From: Haloarchaeobius iranensis | Lineage (GTDB): Archaea > Halobacteriota > Halobacteria > Halobacteriales > Natrialbaceae | Assembly (NCBI RefSeq): GCF_900103505.1 | Contig: NZ_FNIA01000004.1 | Coordinates: forward strand, 186,001 to 250,000 | DNA length: 64,000 nt | Direction of reading: 5' to 3' | Shown here: positions 8,082 to 17,953 of the stretch, one piece after another | How positions within the stretch are numbered: position 1 is the first letter of the stretch | Layout: the number at the start of each line of letters is the position of its first letter | The notes under the pieces: generated by a model | What the model was told of the DNA's origin: nothing | Database searches by the model: none | Seen by the model: the letters and a program-made list of their open reading frames with translations, nothing else | Program-made: the position numbers and the translations under genes

Positions 8082-9182
8082 TCAGAGGTAGCCGGCGTTC
8101 GGCAGCACGGAGACTATCTCGAGGAGCGCCACGGCGACCATGGCGATCGCGATGGCCATCGCGGGCGGGTCGACGTGGGTCCCGGAGTGCGCGTAGAAGA
8201 GGCGCTGGGTCACCTCGCCGAGGAGCCCGCTCACTGCGCCGAAGACGCCGGCCGCAAGCAGCGCGACGACCGGACCGAACTCGGGCTGCAGCACGACCGC
8301 CCCGACCGCCCCGATGAGCGTGATGTGGTGCGTCACCGGGATCTTCTCGACGCCGAGGTTCAGGAACAGCAGGCTCATCGCCGAGATGGCGTAGCCGAGG
8401 AAGATGCTCCCCGTCAGGATGTAGATGTACCCGCCGAGGATGCCGCCGACGAGCCCGATGGCCGTGACCCCCGACCACTTGTACTGGTGCGGGAGCCACG
8501 GCTCGGTCGCCAGCCGCCCCTCGTGCTCTATGGGGACCTCACCGCCGTCAGCAACGGTCCGGGGCTCCTCGCGCTCGAACGGCGACATGTCGAGGATGCT
8601 CGAGCCGGCGGACTTCCCGACGATGGGGTAGCCGAAGACGGCCCGTGCGACGAACGCACTCACGACGACCGTCAGGGCGATGGAGTCGGTGACGCCGGTG
8701 CCACTGACCACCAGGAGTGCGCCGGCGAACTGGTTGAACAACGCCCCGAACACGCCGAAGATGGCACCGACCGCGAGGATGTCGGGCTTGGTGCCGAAGG
8801 CGTACAGGATGTTCTTCCCGAAGTGGTAGTCCCAGCCCTCGGGCTCCATCTCGGGGTACTTCTTCCCGGCGTAGGCCGAGGCGGCGACACCACCCGCGAA
8901 CGCGATGTGCGGGCCGGTGACGGCACCGAAGCCGATGATGCCGGACAGGCCGCCGACGAGTTCGCCCTGTCCGACCGCGATGTCGGTCCCGCCGAGTTGC
9001 CGGTTGACGATGCCGAGTCCCTCACCGAGGAAGACGACGAACCCGGTGAAGATGAACGCCGGCAGTGCGCCGATGGCGGCCCCGAACGCGCCGCCGGCTG
9101 CGGCCGCGATGACCAGCAGCAGGAACGTCTCGACGCTGATGTCGATGACTGGCACCATCGTCTGGATTGCGACCTCGAACAT
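8082..9182 (-). CDS. Multi-pass membrane protein of the glycerol operon
   Basis: This 366-residue integral membrane protein has about eight to ten hydrophobic segments and a hydrophilic, acidic central loop (roughly residues 200-235). It starts 3 nt after glpK ends, so the two are almost certainly cotranscribed. From memory, a membrane protein occupies the same place next to glpK in other haloarchaea, where it is annotated glpX (unrelated to the fructose bisphosphatase). It has been suggested to help glycerol uptake. The Gly/Ala-rich helices and small-residue motifs are compatible with a channel or transporter, but no transport family is recognised. A terminator follows it. Confidence 0.75.
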   Translation of the reverse strand: MFEVAIQTMVPVIDISVETFLLLVIAAAAGGAFGAAIGALPAFIFTGFVVFLGEGLGIVNRQLGGTDIAVGQGELVGGLSGIIGFGAVTGPHIAFAGGVAASAYAGKKYPEMEPEGWDYHFGKNILYAFGTKPDILAVGAIFGVFGALFNQFAGALLVVSGTGVTDSIALTVVVSAFVARAVFGYPIVGKSAGSSILDMSPFEREEPRTVADGGEVPIEHEGRLATEPWLPHQYKWSGVTAIGLVGGILGGYIYILTGSIFLGYAISAMSLLFLNLGVEKIPVTHHITLIGAVGAVVLQPEFGPVVALLAAGVFGAVSGLLGEVTQRLFYAHSGTHVDPPAMAIAIAMVAVALLEIVSVLPNAGYL

Positions 9183-9184
9183 CG

Positions 9185-10726
9185 TCAGTCACCCCCGTCC
9201 TGCGCCCAGTTCAGGCTGCGCTCGACCGCGTCACCCCAGCGGTCGTACTTCGCGTCGAGCTCCTCCTGGTCGCCTTCGGGGTCGAACGCGCGGTCCACCT
9301 GCCAGTTTTCCCGCAGCTCGTCGACGGTCTCCCAGTAGTCGACCGCCAGCCCGGCGGCGTACGCCGCACCGAGCGCCGTTGTCTCGTCGACCTCGGGTCG
9401 GACGATGTCGGTCCCGAGGATGTCGGACTGGAGCTGGCAGAGGAAGTTGTTCTTCACCGCGCCGCCGTCGACCCGGAGTCGGCCCATGTCGATGCCGGCG
9501 TCGGCCTCCATCGCCTCGGCCACGTCGCGGGTCTGGTAGGCTATGGACTCGAGCGTGGCACGGACGATGTGCTCGCGCTCGGTGCCGCGGGTCATCCCGA
9601 CGATGGTGCCACGGGCACGGCCGTCCCAGTGGGGTGCACCGAGACCCGTGAACGCCGGGACCACGTACACCCCGTCGGTCGAGTCGACGCTCCGGGCGAG
9701 TTCGGCCGTCTGGACCGGGTCGTCGATGAGCTTGACGTCCTCGAGCCACTCGATGGCCGCGCCGGTGATGAAGATGGCACCCTCCAGCGCGTACTGGACG
9801 GGCTCACCGGAGCGCTGGAACCCGATGGTGGTCAGCAGGCCGTGGTCGCTCTTGACGGCCTCCTCCCCCGTGTTCATCAGGAAGAACGACCCCGTGCCGT
9901 AGGTGTTCTTCGCGTCTCCCTCGTCGAAGCAGGTCTGGCCGAAGAGCGCGGCCTGCTGGTCACCGAGCGCCCCCGCGACGGGCACCTCCGCCCCGAGGAA
10001 GCCCTCCGCGTCGGTGGAGCCGTAGGTCGCGTCGTCGCTCGACGGCCGCACCTCGGGCAGCAGCGTCTGGGGCACGTCGAACTCGTCGAGGAGCTCCGGG
10101 TCCCACTCCATCTCCCGGATGTTGTACAGCATGGTCCGGGAGGCGTTCGTGACGTCCGTGATGTGGTTGCCGGTCAGCTTGTAGATGAGCCAGGTGTCGA
10201 TGGTGCCCATCAGGAGCTCGCCGCTCTCCGCGCGGTCGCGCAGGTCCTGCGGGAGCGTCCGCTCCATCTTCATCGGGTCGGCGTTGTCCAGTAGCCACTC
10301 CACCTTCGTCGCCGAGAAGTAGGCGTCGGCCTCCAGGCCGGTCTTCTCCCGGATCCACTCCACCTTGTCCTCCGATTCGAGCTCCTCTACCCTGTCGGTC
10401 GTCCGCCGGTCCTGCCAGACGAGGGCGTTGTGGACCGGTCGGCCGGTCTCCGAGTCCCAGAGCAGTGTCGTCTCGCGCTGGTTCGTGATGCCCAGCGCGG
10501 CGAGTTGCTCCGGGGCGAGGTCGGCCTCGGTGAGTGCTGCCTCGACGACCGACTTCGTGTTCTCCCAGATCTCCATCGGGTCGTGCTCGACCCAGCCGGG
10601 CTCCGGGTATATCTGTTCGTGTTTCTCGTATGCGTTGGCGACGACCTGTCCGGCGTGGTCGAACACCATGAATCGAGTGCCTGTCGTCCCCTGGTCTATC
10701 GCGCCGACGTAGTGCTTGCCTGCCAT
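9185..10726 (-). CDS. glpK: Glycerol kinase
   Basis: This 513-residue FGGY-family kinase phosphorylates glycerol with ATP to sn-glycerol 3-phosphate. The N-terminal phosphate-binding segment is AIDQGTTGTRFMVFD. Substrate residues sit in NQRETTLLWD, and the C-terminal FGGY signature is around GLRAxGGAVKNNFLCQLQSDILG-like sequence (LRVDGGAVKNNF). Length matches the family. The ATG at 10726 starts MAGKHYVGAIDQ. The 15 extra upstream residues are rejected because they run into the operator-like repeats. The product feeds GpdABC, which is transcribed divergently from the next promoter. Confidence 0.96.
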   Translation of the reverse strand: MAGKHYVGAIDQGTTGTRFMVFDHAGQVVANAYEKHEQIYPEPGWVEHDPMEIWENTKSVVEAALTEADLAPEQLAALGITNQRETTLLWDSETGRPVHNALVWQDRRTTDRVEELESEDKVEWIREKTGLEADAYFSATKVEWLLDNADPMKMERTLPQDLRDRAESGELLMGTIDTWLIYKLTGNHITDVTNASRTMLYNIREMEWDPELLDEFDVPQTLLPEVRPSSDDATYGSTDAEGFLGAEVPVAGALGDQQAALFGQTCFDEGDAKNTYGTGSFFLMNTGEEAVKSDHGLLTTIGFQRSGEPVQYALEGAIFITGAAIEWLEDVKLIDDPVQTAELARSVDSTDGVYVVPAFTGLGAPHWDGRARGTIVGMTRGTEREHIVRATLESIAYQTRDVAEAMEADAGIDMGRLRVDGGAVKNNFLCQLQSDILGTDIVRPEVDETTALGAAYAAGLAVDYWETVDELRENWQVDRAFDPEGDQEELDAKYDRWGDAVERSLNWAQDGGD

Positions 10727-10742
10727 AGGTTCCTCCGTGTCC

Positions 10743-10784
10743 GCGGGCCAATGTTTACTCTTGGCCCGCAACCAGTAGTAAACA
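10743..10784. promoter_or_regulatory. Overlapping inverted repeats upstream of glpK
   Basis: Two perfect inverted repeats overlap 17 to 58 nt upstream of the glpK start. The first is gcgggccaa (10743-10751) with ttggcccgc (10761-10769), 9-bp arms and a 9-nt spacer. The second is tgtttact (10752-10759) with agtaaaca (10777-10784), 8-bp arms. Further gtaaac copies occur near 10790 and 10932, the latter toward gpdA. Position and symmetry suggest binding sites for a regulator of the divergent glpK/gpdABC operons. The factor is unknown. Confidence 0.5.
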
Positions 10785-10975
10785 CTATGGTAAACCCTGA
10801 TAAAACTTGTGCGTGTTGTTCACAACCAGAGCAATATAGGGGCCACAGACGAGAGAATCAGCCGAACGGGTTTGGAACTAGCGCGAAACGTTGGAATAGT
10901 TTGTACTGAGTTACTGACGGCTGGGGTACCAGGGTAAACAATGAAGTACTCGCGGTCCCCAGTGTCGATATCCGG

Positions 10976-12670
10976 ATGGCAACGACTACCGAAGTACTCG
11001 TCATCGGCGGCGGGTCCACGGGCGCGGGCATCGCACGCGACCTCGCAATGCGCGGAGTCGACGTGACGCTCGTCGAGCAGGGCAACCTGACACACGGTAC
11101 CACCGGGCGCATGCACGGGTTGCTCCACAGCGGCGGCCGGTACGCCGTCGCCGACCAGGCGAGCGCGAGGGAGTGCATCGAGGAGAACAGGGTCCTGCGC
11201 GATATCGCCGGCCACTGCGTCGAGATGACCGGCGGACTGTTCGTTAAGCGGCCGGAGGACACCGACGAATACTTCCAGGAGAAGCTGCAGGGGTGTCGTG
11301 AGTGTGGCATCCCGGCCGAGGTCCTGTCCGCGGCGGAGGCACGCGAGGTCGAGCCGTACCTCGCGACGGACATCGACAAGGCCATCGAGGTTCCGGACGG
11401 GGCGGTCGACCCGTTCCGGCTCGTCGTCGCGAACGCCGTCTCCGCCGAGGAGCACGGCGCACGCATCGAGACCCACGCCGAGGTCGTCGACCTCCTGACC
11501 GACGGCGACGAGGTCACGGGCGCACGCGTCCAACACGACTCCGGCCCGGGCAAGCGCGAGCACGGACTGCCGGGGGAGACCGAGGACATCCACGCCGAAC
11601 ACGTCGTCAACGCGGCCGGCGCGTGGTCCGGCCAGCTCGGGGAGATGGCCGGCGTCGACGTCGAGGTCCGCCCGTCGAAGGGCGTCATGGTCGTCATGAA
11701 CGTCCGGCAGGTCGACACCGTCGTCAACCGCTGCAAGCCGAAGGGCGACGCCGACATCGTCGTCCCGCACGAGACCACCGCCATCCTCGGGACGACCGAC
11801 GAGGAGGTCGAAGACCCCGAGGACTACCCCGAGGAGGGCTGGGAGGTCGACCACATGATCGACGAGCTCTCCGAGCTCGTCCCCATCCTCTCCGACGCGC
11901 GGACCATCCGCTCGTTCTGGGGCGTCCGCCCGCTGTACGAGCCACCGGACACCGGGACGACGGACCCCACGGACATCACGCGGGACTTCTTCCTGCTCGA
12001 CCACGCGGACCGCGACGGCGTCGACGGCCTGACGACGGTCGTCGGTGGCAAGTTCACCACCTACCGGATGATGGCCGAGGACGTGACCGACCACGTCTGC
12101 GACCTCCTCGGCGTGCGGGCGTCGTGCACGACCGCCGACGAACCCCTCCCGGGGAGCGAGAACCTCGACCGGCTCGAATCGGCGATGGACGACTACGGGC
12201 TCCGCTCGCCGGTCGCGCGCCGGAGCAAGGAGCGACTCGGCTCGTACGCCCCGGAGGTGCTCGGCACCGACGAGCCGAACCCGGTGCTCTGCGAGTGCGA
12301 GGCCGTCACCCGCGCCGAAGTGCAGCACGCCATCGGCCAGGCCGGCACCGACCTCAACGCGGTCCGGCTCCGGACCCGCGCCTCGATGGGGAACTGCCAG
12401 GGCGGCTTCTGCTGTCACCGGGTGGCGAACGAGCTCCATCCCGAGTACGACGCCGAGACCGCCGACGCCTCGCTCGACGAACTCTGGCAGGAGCGCTGGA
12501 AGGGCCACCGGCACGCGCTCTGGGGCGAGCAGCTCTCCCAGGCGATGCTGAACCACACGCTCCACGCGACGACCTGGAACCGCGACGGCGACGACGCGGA
12601 CGTCGACTGGGACGCCTTCGCCGGCCCGACACGGACCGCCACAGACGGGGGGAGCCATGATCGGGACTGA
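10976..12670 (+). CDS. gpdA: Anaerobic-type glycerol-3-phosphate dehydrogenase, subunit A
   Basis: This 564-residue FAD enzyme oxidises glycerol 3-phosphate to dihydroxyacetone phosphate. The N-terminal Rossmann motif [16 protein letters not shown] binds FAD. The catalytic DAO domain follows ([26 protein letters not shown]). A C-terminal BFD-like [2Fe-2S] domain has LCECEAVT and [10 protein letters not shown] cysteines, as in bacterial GlpA. It is the first gene of gpdABC and overlaps gpdB by 14 nt. Divergent glpK supplies its substrate. In haloarchaea this operon is glycerol-induced, and the shared upstream region probably holds the control sites. Confidence 0.95.
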   Translation: MATTTEVLVIGGGSTGAGIARDLAMRGVDVTLVEQGNLTHGTTGRMHGLLHSGGRYAVADQASARECIEENRVLRDIAGHCVEMTGGLFVKRPEDTDEYFQEKLQGCRECGIPAEVLSAAEAREVEPYLATDIDKAIEVPDGAVDPFRLVVANAVSAEEHGARIETHAEVVDLLTDGDEVTGARVQHDSGPGKREHGLPGETEDIHAEHVVNAAGAWSGQLGEMAGVDVEVRPSKGVMVVMNVRQVDTVVNRCKPKGDADIVVPHETTAILGTTDEEVEDPEDYPEEGWEVDHMIDELSELVPILSDARTIRSFWGVRPLYEPPDTGTTDPTDITRDFFLLDHADRDGVDGLTTVVGGKFTTYRMMAEDVTDHVCDLLGVRASCTTADEPLPGSENLDRLESAMDDYGLRSPVARRSKERLGSYAPEVLGTDEPNPVLCECEAVTRAEVQHAIGQAGTDLNAVRLRTRASMGNCQGGFCCHRVANELHPEYDAETADASLDELWQERWKGHRHALWGEQLSQAMLNHTLHATTWNRDGDDADVDWDAFAGPTRTATDGGSHDRD

Positions 12671-13931
12671 GGTGCTCGTCGTCGGTGGCGGACTGGCCGG
12701 CTCGGTCGCCGCGCTCTCGGCCGCCCGCGACGGTGCGCGCGTCACGCTCGTCTCGAAGTCCGAGAGCACCCTCAGGCAGGCCTCCGGGCTCGTCGACGTG
12801 CTCGGTCGTGTCGACGGTGACCTCGTCGCGGACCCGTTCGCCGCCATCGAGGACCTCCCGGAGAGCCACCCGTACTCGGTCGTCGGGACCGAGGCACTCC
12901 GCGAGGGCCTGGCCCTGTTCGACGACGTGACCGGCGACCGCTACCGTGGCGGCGACCGGAACGCGCTCGTCCCGACCACGCAGGGGACCGTCAAACCGAC
13001 GCTCCGGTACCCCGCGAGCGTCGCACCCGGCATCGCGGGCGACGGGCACGAGACCCTGCTCGTCGGCATCTCGACCGACCCGGACTTCGACGCGAAGCGA
13101 GCGGCGGACACACTGGCCGGGACCGTCCCAGGCGAGGTGCGCGGCGTCACCGTTCGGTTCCCGCGGCTCCGTGACGACGCCAAGCGCACCCGGTACGCGA
13201 AGCTCCTCACCGAGGACGCGGAGTTCCGCGACGCCCTCGTCGAGAAGATCGCCCCGAAGGTCGACGGCGCGGACCGCGTCGGCTTCCCGGCGGTGTTCGG
13301 CGAGGACCCCGCGTTCGTCCGGGCCGAACTCGAGGCGGGCTTCGACGCGGCCGGCGAGCCGGTGTCGGTGTTCGAGGTGCCGACCGGCCCGCCGAGCATC
13401 CCGGGGACGCGGCTCCGGGACCTGCTCCGCCACGAGCTCGAGGCGGCGGGCGTCGAGCTGGTCACCGGCGTCCCTGTCGTCGACTTCGAGGCCGAATCGG
13501 CGGGGTCAGGGGACGAGGACGGCGAGCGCGTCACGTCTATCGTCGTCGACCGCAACGGCGCACGGGTGCCGTACGCGCCCGAGCAGGTCGTGCTCGCGAC
13601 CGGCGGCCTCGTCGGCGAAGGCATCGACTCCGAGCGCGACCGCGTCTACGAACCCGTCTTCGACCTCCACGTGCCACACCCCGAGGACCGGTACGACTGG
13701 TCCGAGGAACCAGCGTTCGGCGACCACGCGTTCGCCCGGTTCGGTGTGCGAATCGACGACGACGCACGGCCGCTCGACGCCGACGGGGCGGTCGCCTACG
13801 AGAACCTGCGCGCGGCCGGGGCGGTCGTCGGCGGTGCGGACACGGCGACCGGGAAGGCGGCGAGCGGCGTCTCGCTGGCGACGGGCTCGCGAGCAGGGAC
13901 ACGGGCAGCCACAGCAGTCACCCAGTCATGA
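12657..13931 (+). CDS. gpdB: Glycerol-3-phosphate dehydrogenase, subunit B
   Basis: This 424-residue flavoprotein is the GlpB-type subunit, with the FAD-binding motif [18 protein letters not shown] at the N-terminus. It is thought to pass electrons from GpdA to the iron-sulfur subunit. A C-terminal FAD/NAD-fold segment ([22 protein letters not shown]) fits the family. Its start lies within gpdA and its stop overlaps gpdC in an ATGA arrangement, so translation is probably coupled. No defects seen. Confidence 0.92.
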   Translation: MIGTEVLVVGGGLAGSVAALSAARDGARVTLVSKSESTLRQASGLVDVLGRVDGDLVADPFAAIEDLPESHPYSVVGTEALREGLALFDDVTGDRYRGGDRNALVPTTQGTVKPTLRYPASVAPGIAGDGHETLLVGISTDPDFDAKRAADTLAGTVPGEVRGVTVRFPRLRDDAKRTRYAKLLTEDAEFRDALVEKIAPKVDGADRVGFPAVFGEDPAFVRAELEAGFDAAGEPVSVFEVPTGPPSIPGTRLRDLLRHELEAAGVELVTGVPVVDFEAESAGSGDEDGERVTSIVVDRNGARVPYAPEQVVLATGGLVGEGIDSERDRVYEPVFDLHVPHPEDRYDWSEEPAFGDHAFARFGVRIDDDARPLDADGAVAYENLRAAGAVVGGADTATGKAASGVSLATGSRAGTRAATAVTQS

Positions 13932-15220
13932 GTACGGACAACGAGGACGACTTCGAACCGATCCAGGTGTTCCCCGAGGGCGACGCGGACCTGCGCCCCG
14001 GGGCGGACAGTTGCTACAAGTGCTCGACGTGCGACTCGTCGTGTCCCGTCGCGGAGGTCGACGACGACTTCCCCGGCCCGAAGTTCCAGGGCCCCGAGCA
14101 GTGGCGGCTCACGCGCAAGGAGGACCAGGAGATCGACGACTCCATCATGAAATGTTCGAACTGCATGCGCTGCGACGGCGCGTGCCCCTCCGACGTGCCG
14201 CTGAGCCAGATGCACAACACGGCCCGTGCCCAGTACGTCGAGGAGTCGATGAGCAAGCTCTCGGTGGAGTACTGGCGCAACCGACTGCTCGCGAACTACG
14301 GCACGATGGCCCGGTTCGGCTCGATGTTCCCGCGGCTCACCAACGCCGTCATGGGCAACTCGCTCGTCCAGAAACTCAACGACCGGTTCGTCGGTATCAC
14401 CAGCGAACGCGACTTCCCCGAGTTCGCCACCGAGACCTTCCGCGAATGGTGGGCAGACCGCGGCGGGGCAGCCGTCGAGAGCGACGAGAAGCGCGTCGCC
14501 TACTTCCACGGCGACTACGCGAACTACAACACCCCCGAGGTCGGCAAGGCGATGGTCCGCGTCTTCGAGCACTTCGGCTACGAGGTGGCGGTGCCCGAGC
14601 AACGCTGCTCGGGCACGCCGATGTTCGCCAACGGGATGCTCGACGACGCTCGTCGTGCCGCACGGTTCAACGTCGAGACGTTCGCCGACCTCGTCGACGA
14701 CGACTACGATATCGTCTGCTCGTGTACCTCCTGCTCGATGGCGCTCCGGCAGGAGTACCCCGAGCTGTTCGACTTCGACGACACCGAGCGCGTCTCGGCA
14801 CACACCTACGACGCCGTCGAGTACCTCCGTATCCACGAGGACTTGGACGGCGAACTGGAAGCCGTCGACGACGTCGATGCCCCCGACTTCGCGTACCACG
14901 CGCCCTGTCACGCCCGCAACCAGGGCCTCGACGGGCAGACCACCGCCGTGCTCTCCAACCTCGGCGACGTCGACGCTCACGACGTCGGCGAGTCCTGCTC
15001 CGGCATCTCCGGCACCTACGGCTGGAAGTCGGAGAACTACGACGCCTCCATGGCTATCGGCGAGGAGATGTTCGAGCACATGGACGAGGCCGAACCCGAA
15101 ACCGGTCTGACCGAATGTCCGACCTGTGCGATGCAGATGGAACACGGCAGCGACTACCCCGTCAAGCACACCTTGCAGGTGCTCGAAGCCGCGCTTACCG
15201 ACCGCCCGCTCCCGGCCTGA
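13928..15220 (+). CDS. gpdC: Glycerol-3-phosphate dehydrogenase, iron-sulfur subunit C
   Basis: This 430-residue subunit anchors the complex and hands electrons to the quinone pool. Near the N-terminus are two ferredoxin-type cysteine clusters, CYKCSTCDSSCP and CSNCMRCDGACP, for two [4Fe-4S] centres. The C-terminal half has two CCG-type cysteine-rich domains (CSGTPMFANG/CSCTSCSM and CHARNQG/CSGISGTYG/CPTCAMQ), as in GlpC and heterodisulfide reductase HdrB. It overlaps gpdB by 4 nt and ends the operon. Confidence 0.93.
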   Translation: MSTDNEDDFEPIQVFPEGDADLRPGADSCYKCSTCDSSCPVAEVDDDFPGPKFQGPEQWRLTRKEDQEIDDSIMKCSNCMRCDGACPSDVPLSQMHNTARAQYVEESMSKLSVEYWRNRLLANYGTMARFGSMFPRLTNAVMGNSLVQKLNDRFVGITSERDFPEFATETFREWWADRGGAAVESDEKRVAYFHGDYANYNTPEVGKAMVRVFEHFGYEVAVPEQRCSGTPMFANGMLDDARRAARFNVETFADLVDDDYDIVCSCTSCSMALRQEYPELFDFDDTERVSAHTYDAVEYLRIHEDLDGELEAVDDVDAPDFAYHAPCHARNQGLDGQTTAVLSNLGDVDAHDVGESCSGISGTYGWKSENYDASMAIGEEMFEHMDEAEPETGLTECPTCAMQMEHGSDYPVKHTLQVLEAALTDRPLPA

Positions 15221-15481
15221 GCCGGCAGCGTCCCCCGTCCCGTCTGCGGTAACCCGACGTTAGTGATTGCCGATTGATACAACCAGCAGCAGGAAATTTA
15301 AGTAGCACGACGGGTATCTACAGTTAACGACCACGACGGTACCCCGGCACTGCTCGGGCCACACGAGACGGTCACGACTGGCGAACCATCCCCCTCCTCC
15401 CCCGAGATACGGCACGACAGGGGTGGCGTAGTCGGCCGCGGACCCCACGGCAGAACCCGTCGATGGTATCGCCGGCACATC

Positions 15482-17554
15482 ATGAAGGTCAGTTACAAGG
15501 AGACGGACGACCCCTGCGGCGTCGCCATCACGGACCAGATCAAGCAGCGACGCCTGCAGGTGCTGACCGACGAGCCGGTCTCACCGACTCCGACCGACGC
15601 CGAGTCCTTCGAGTTCCCCGTGGACGAGGCGTTCACGATCGTTGCCAGCGAGCTGGCTATTGCAAGAGCGGAGGAGGTCTACCTCCGAAGCGAGTGTGGT
15701 ACGTACGACGGTCCAGTGAGCGCCCACACGAGCACGGAGCTGGAACGCAACGTCTACAGCCTCGACATCTCCGCTCCCGTCAAACTGTACTGGCAGTTCG
15801 ATGGAGCGCCGAACATCACGAAAGGGGCTGATTCCACCCGCGTGTCATTCCAGAGCCCGACGCTCGTCGAGTTCGGCGTCCGAACGTATCACAAACACCC
15901 CGCCGGGACAATTACAACCACGAGCGACCCCGGCGACGTGATGCAGGCGTTGAGCACGCTCTCCTCCGCACTCAAGACGACAGCGAGCGAGCGGTCCTAT
16001 CCGACACTTCGTGGGCATCCCCCACTGGTCGAACTTGGCGAGGAACTGCAGATACCGGACGGGTTCTCGCCCCCGGACACCGGTGTCGAACTCGTAATCC
16101 CGCCGGCGTTTCAGTATATCTACCCGGCAGCCCCCCTCGCGTTCTATCTGGGTGCTGACCTCGTCCCGGGGAAGGAACCCACGATTCGGACGGCGCAGTT
16201 CGAGCACGAACTCAACAGTGGACAGTGCTTCGAGGACGACGTCGCGACGCTACTGAAACGGATCCTGTTCCTCGACTGTATCGTTCGGACCGAGGGAATC
16301 CATCAGGTCGAACTCTACGAACGGAAACAGGTCGAACCGGAACTCCCGTTCGATATCGGGTCGATGTACGGCCGTCCGCTGGTGGAACAGCTCGAATCGT
16401 ATCTCACTGTTTCGCAGGAGACCGTCGAACCGTACCTGCCACGGTGGTGCTTGACAGCACATCTCCCACACAAGGCAGACAAGGTGGTAGCTGTGCCACA
16501 CATAGTCAACGATCTCGGAGTAATACGTTCGACGAACGGACAGACGCACTCTGTCTCGCGAACGGCGAACACTGTGGATTCGAGGGGTCGTGTACGGCGG
16601 TCTGCTCGGAACTCCGTCCCCGAGGAAGTATCTCTCCAGCTCGTCGAGCCGAAGGTGAACGACGAATCCATCGAACATGCGTGGTTCGGCGACCAGCTAC
16701 CGATGGGTGCGTCGAAGGCCTCCGTGAACTCCTTCGAACACCAGTTGAAGCAGGGGCAACGCAGCGAGTCGATCAACATCACCGTCGTCTGTAACGACCC
16801 ACGGATGCTGGACGAACAGGTCAGTCTGGACGACGTCTACGGCGACAGGGACGACCAGCCCTACAACATCGACTCTCACTTCGGTGTGCCACAGGACGAA
16901 CTCGCCGATCTGTTGACCGATAACTCGTGTGACTTCCTGCACTACATCGGCCACGCGACACCGACCGGGCTACGATGCACGGACGGCGAACTCGATGTCA
17001 GGGAACTCGAAACGGTCGGGGTGAACGTCTTCCTCCTCAACGCGTGCCGTTCGTTCGAACAAGCCGAGGCGCTGGTCGAAAAAGGTTCCTTCGGTGGTGT
17101 GGCGACACTCGGCGACATCGTGAACGAACATGCCGTCGAGATTGGACACGCCGTCGCTCATTTTCTGAATCTCGGGTTCCCACTACGAGCCGCGATCGAA
17201 CTCGTCCACGAGCACACCCACATCGGCGAGCAGTACCTCGTCGTGGGTGACGGCTCGGTCGATGTCGTCCAGTCCGACGGTGGTCCACCGATGGTCTGTC
17301 ACGTGGAGGCCGTGGGAGGGACCTCGTACGAACTCAGCATCCAAACGTATCCGACGAAGGAACTGCAACTCGGGTCACGCACTGTTCCAACACTCGACTC
17401 CGTCGAGGAGTACTATCTGCTGCCTGGACGCATGAAGACCCTCGAACTCGAGGAGCAAGCGCTCGTCGATTACCTCACGTGGACGATTTCACCAGTCGAG
17501 TTCGAAGATGAACTCTACTGGAACAACACCATCGGTACTGTGGACTTCCAGTAA
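15482..17554 (+). CDS. CHAT-domain (caspase-like) protein
   Basis: This 690-residue protein has a C-terminal CHAT peptidase domain. The segment DFLHYIGHATPTGL places a catalytic-type His at 491, and VFLLNACRSFEQA places Cys at 522, the His/Cys dyad of caspase-like proteases. It is followed by GSFGGVATLGDIVNEHA and a helix typical of CHAT. Residues 1 to about 420 form a haloarchaeal-specific region with no domain I recognise, probably sensory or substrate-binding. I recall similar proteins, often in several copies, in haloarchaea. GC is slightly below neighbours and an AT-rich gap follows, so the locus looks accessory. A TATA-like element at 15294-15303 would leave a long leader. The convergent membrane peptide gene starts 22 nt beyond its stop. 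Confidence 0.8.
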   Translation: MKVSYKETDDPCGVAITDQIKQRRLQVLTDEPVSPTPTDAESFEFPVDEAFTIVASELAIARAEEVYLRSECGTYDGPVSAHTSTELERNVYSLDISAPVKLYWQFDGAPNITKGADSTRVSFQSPTLVEFGVRTYHKHPAGTITTTSDPGDVMQALSTLSSALKTTASERSYPTLRGHPPLVELGEELQIPDGFSPPDTGVELVIPPAFQYIYPAAPLAFYLGADLVPGKEPTIRTAQFEHELNSGQCFEDDVATLLKRILFLDCIVRTEGIHQVELYERKQVEPELPFDIGSMYGRPLVEQLESYLTVSQETVEPYLPRWCLTAHLPHKADKVVAVPHIVNDLGVIRSTNGQTHSVSRTANTVDSRGRVRRSARNSVPEEVSLQLVEPKVNDESIEHAWFGDQLPMGASKASVNSFEHQLKQGQRSESINITVVCNDPRMLDEQVSLDDVYGDRDDQPYNIDSHFGVPQDELADLLTDNSCDFLHYIGHATPTGLRCTDGELDVRELETVGVNVFLLNACRSFEQAEALVEKGSFGGVATLGDIVNEHAVEIGHAVAHFLNLGFPLRAAIELVHEHTHIGEQYLVVGDGSVDVVQSDGGPPMVCHVEAVGGTSYELSIQTYPTKELQLGSRTVPTLDSVEEYYLLPGRMKTLELEEQALVDYLTWTISPVEFEDELYWNNTIGTVDFQ

Positions 17555-17575
17555 TACGATCTGCTGCCGCAGAGT

Positions 17576-17713
17576 TTACGGCCCGGGACTTGCTTCCGCG
17601 CCGGTCGCGACGACGGGAGCTGCCTGCATCAGCAGCAGGCCGATCATGAACAGGACGCCGATCATACGGGGGTGCTCGGACAGCCAGTCTGACATCGTGC
17701 CTTTGTCGGACAT
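17576..17713 (-). CDS. Small single-pass membrane peptide beside the CHAT gene
   Basis: This 45-residue ORF was found by reading the gap. It starts MSDKGTMSDWLSEHPRMIG, has one hydrophobic helix (about residues 17-36, VLFMIGLLLMQAAPVV) and ends GAEASPGP. The SEHPRMIGVLF motif followed by a helix and a small Gly/Pro-ending tail matches a family of very short haloarchaeal proteins I recall as DUF7503. It converges on the CHAT gene with a 21-nt gap and has its own TATA box. It could be a substrate, effector or anchor for the CHAT protease, but this is inference from adjacency. Confidence 0.7.
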   Translation of the reverse strand: MSDKGTMSDWLSEHPRMIGVLFMIGLLLMQAAPVVATGAEASPGP

Positions 17714-17953
17714 TGTACTTGCATGGTTCGCGGGCACATACATCAAATTATCTTAATATTACTTATAAAATTTCATGGTTTTTTACACTATTGGTTTAGA
17801 AATGTCTTGTAATTCAGCAAAATGGGTAACAAATATCCATTCATAACGCCAGGTACCCGAAGTACAGCCAAAAAGTACAAATAATGGTTTACGCTCGGGC
17901 AGTTCCAATATCGTACAGTAATCACCAATCAACGCACCGGCAGTAGTCGGGCA
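17714..17953. other. AT-rich intergenic tract
   Basis: This gap between the membrane peptide and the DUF368 gene is markedly AT-rich, with many runs of A and T around 17745-17850. It holds the TATA box described separately. No other ORF, repeat array or RNA gene is evident. Confidence 0.5.
17762..17770 (-). promoter_or_regulatory. TATA box of the small membrane peptide gene
   Basis: The minus-strand sequence ttttataag is a good archaeal TATA box about 53 nt before the peptide ATG. It predicts a short leader of about 25 nt. It lies in an AT-rich tract unlike the surrounding GC-rich DNA. Confidence 0.5.

Noticed and set aside
15260-15483. Minus-strand frames of 61 and 72 residues upstream of the CHAT gene
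   Set aside because: Composition is unlike haloarchaeal proteins and no promoter or motif supports them. The stretch is more likely leader or promoter of the CHAT gene.
17508-17756. An 82-residue plus-strand frame overlapping the end of the CHAT gene
   Set aside because: The minus-strand 45-residue peptide explains the stretch better, with a membrane helix, family-like motif and TATA box.
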